From Eubacterium sp. (GTDB lineage Bacteria > Bacillota > Clostridia > Oscillospirales > Acutalibacteraceae): DNA of 6,985 nucleotides. Under the pieces are notes generated by a model. That model did no database searches and was not told the DNA's origin. It saw nothing but the letters and a program-made list of their open reading frames with translations. A program made the translations under genes and the position numbers. The stretch spans positions 1-6,985 of the forward strand of contig JAIDVA010000021.1 of NCBI GenBank assembly GCA_029059925.1, read 5' to 3'. Positions 6,085 through 6,985 of this stretch are shown here, piece after piece; the first letter of the stretch is position 1; every line of letters starts with the position of its first letter.

Positions 6085-6124
6085 TTATGCTTATTTAATA
6101 GTTATGCTAGTTGACATATTATGC
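6085..6124 (+). repeat. Three TTATGC direct repeats at exact 17-bp spacing
   Basis: TTATGC occurs at 6085-6090, 6102-6107 and 6119-6124. The last two copies bracket the -35 box at 6111-6116, and the third lies in the spacer. The last two units also share a degenerate continuation (TAGTTGACATA versus GCTAATTGGTATA). This is either an imperfect tandem duplication or an array of regulator half-sites. Confidence 0.6.
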
Positions 6125-6139
6125 GCTAATTGGTATAAT
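6111..6139 (+). promoter_or_regulatory. Strong sigma-A promoter of the Wzz/YveK-type gene
   Basis: TTGACA (6111-6116) and TATAAT (6134-6139) are both perfect consensus at 17-base spacing. The -10 is preceded by TGG, making an extended -10. Transcription should start near 6146, leaving about 32 bases before ATG, so there is no room for a riboswitch or EAR-type antiterminator RNA. A promoter this close to consensus usually needs repression or another form of control. Confidence 0.93.
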
Positions 6140-6177
6140 ATTTTTGTATAATTTTACTATAAAATTCGGAGGGAATT

Positions 6178-6972
6178 ATGGAAGAAAACAAAGAAATTAC
6201 CATAGATTTAAGAAAAATATTTTCTATGTTAAGAAAAAAAATGGTGTTCATAGTTGTCATTGCTTTAATCGGCGCTGTATTAGCAGGCTGTATAACAAAC
6301 CTTTTAATCGAACCGAAGTATACAGCAACAATTAAGATGCACGTTTACAGCAGCAGCGACAACCGTATCGGAGCAAACAGTTCCATTTCATCAAGTGAAA
6401 TTGACGCATCACAAAAGCTTGTAAACACATATCTTGTTGTTGTAAGAAGCAAAACCTTTACCGAAAAGGTTGCCGATAAAGTCGGCGGTGATATTACCGC
6501 GAAGGAAATCAGCTCCATGATGAGCTGTGCACAAATACCGGACACGCTGGCATTTCAGGTCAATGTTACAAGCACAAACCCTCAGCAGGCTATGGAAATT
6601 GCAAATGCAATAGCAGACACATGTCCTGACGAAATTGTAAGAATACTCAAGGTCGGCGGCGTTGAGGTTATCGACAATGCAACAGTTCCCGAATCACCCT
6701 CCTCACCTAATTTGAAGAAAAATGTTCTTATAGGCTTTTTAGCTGGCTTTGCACTTTCTTTCATCATCTTCTTTATCAAAGAGCTGTTTGATACAAGCAT
6801 TACGGATGAAAAGGATTTGGAAAGAGAATTTGATATTCCGATTCTCGGAACTGTACCAAGGCTTGTTCCGTCAACCGAAAAGCCCAAAGCTGATATAAAA
6901 TCATCGGCTGATTTGTCAAAGCCTTCATTTGACATAGTAACTACAACAAAGGAGGATGCTAACAATGGCTAA
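6178..6972 (+). CDS. Wzz/YveK-type chain-length determinant and tyrosine-kinase modulator
   Basis: 264 residues with the layout of Gram-positive polysaccharide co-polymerases (CapA/CpsC/YveK type). In order: a short cytoplasmic N-terminus starting ITIDLRKIFSMLRKK; a first membrane helix (about 22-43); an extracytoplasmic domain (about 44-188) with the typical EPKYTATIKMHVY (45-57) and a late VPESPSSPNLKKN (180-192 region) before the second helix; a second membrane helix (about 190-209); and a cytoplasmic tail with DEKDLEREFDIPILGTVP (from 210), the usual kinase-contact segment. Such proteins set chain length of capsule or exopolysaccharide and switch on a partner BY-kinase. There is no kinase Walker motif here, so the kinase is a separate gene. 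The tail extends about 35 Ser/Lys/Thr-rich residues past LGTVP. The start is supported by GGAGGG four to five bases upstream. The stop overlaps the next gene by 8 bases. The probable function is the first gene of an EPS/capsule operon. Confidence 0.93.
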   Translation: MEENKEITIDLRKIFSMLRKKMVFIVVIALIGAVLAGCITNLLIEPKYTATIKMHVYSSSDNRIGANSSISSSEIDASQKLVNTYLVVVRSKTFTEKVADKVGGDITAKEISSMMSCAQIPDTLAFQVNVTSTNPQQAMEIANAIADTCPDEIVRILKVGGVEVIDNATVPESPSSPNLKKNVLIGFLAGFALSFIIFFIKELFDTSITDEKDLEREFDIPILGTVPRLVPSTEKPKADIKSSADLSKPSFDIVTTTKEDANNG

Positions 6973-6985
6973 GCTTGGATTAAAG
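6965..6985 (+). CDS. Start of next gene, probably the BY-kinase partner (truncated by window end)
   Basis: Only seven codons are visible, reading MAKLGLK. The start is supported by AAAGGAGG (6948-6955) nine bases upstream, and it overlaps the previous gene by 8 bases through ATGGCTAA, indicating translational coupling. In this class of operon the next gene is usually the cytoplasmic tyrosine autokinase (CpsD/YveL/EpsB type). That identity is inferred from context, because no kinase motif lies inside the window. Confidence 0.6.

Noticed and set aside
6111..6335. Overlapping plus-strand frame starting at 6111 across the YveK-type gene start
   Set aside because: Begins inside the promoter without a ribosome binding site and runs out of frame with the clear membrane protein. 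It has no recognisable features.
1..6985. CRISPR arrays, tRNA or rRNA genes, toxin-antitoxin, phage or defence genes
   Set aside because: No spaced direct-repeat arrays, no tRNA cloverleaf or rRNA sequence, and no proteins of these classes were found. The window is mainly housekeeping genes plus the edge of a polysaccharide locus.

Overview
The window looks like chromosomal DNA of a low-GC Firmicute, most likely a clostridial gut bacterium. An assignment to the Oscillospiraceae/Ruminococcaceae is inferred and not proven. The supporting signs are AT-rich intergenic DNA, strong GGAGG ribosome binding sites, consensus sigma-A promoters with 17-bp spacing, a T-box leader, RNase Y, and a Wzz/YveK-type protein followed by the start of a second gene.

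Layout. Positions 1-74 look like the end of an IS3-family (IS150-like) insertion sequence whose body lies to the left of the window. Next, on the minus strand, is a secreted lipoprotein with a glycoside hydrolase family 18 fold (127-1152) and its own promoter. A perfect 25-bp inverted repeat (1271-1326) separates it from thrS (minus strand, 1333-3273). thrS encodes threonyl-tRNA synthetase and is preceded by a T-box leader (about 3338-3572) that can be followed element by element: Stem I, an ACC threonine specifier, a Stem III candidate, and mutually exclusive antiterminator and terminator. The thrS promoter is divergent from the promoter of rny (3871-5427, plus strand), which encodes the membrane-anchored endoribonuclease RNase Y. 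After a terminator comes a small Dabb-family alpha/beta-barrel protein (5512-5802), followed by another terminator. A roughly 375-bp AT-rich intergenic region then carries a near-perfect extended -10 promoter embedded in spaced TTATGC repeats. It drives a Wzz/YveK-type polysaccharide co-polymerase/kinase modulator (6178-6972), which overlaps by 8 bp the start of a next gene cut off by the window end (probably the cognate BY-kinase). This is probably the start of an exopolysaccharide or capsule operon.

How the parts work together. The central genes are housekeeping: tRNA charging controlled by uncharged tRNA-Thr through the T-box, and mRNA turnover by RNase Y. The right edge enters a surface-polysaccharide locus, and the left edge carries a cell-surface glycan-binding or glycan-cleaving lipoprotein next to a mobile element.

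I found no convincing new biological system. The observations most worth checking are the divergent amino-acid pocket of ThrRS, the 17-bp-phased repeats over the polysaccharide promoter, the altered GH18 signature, and the IS end.
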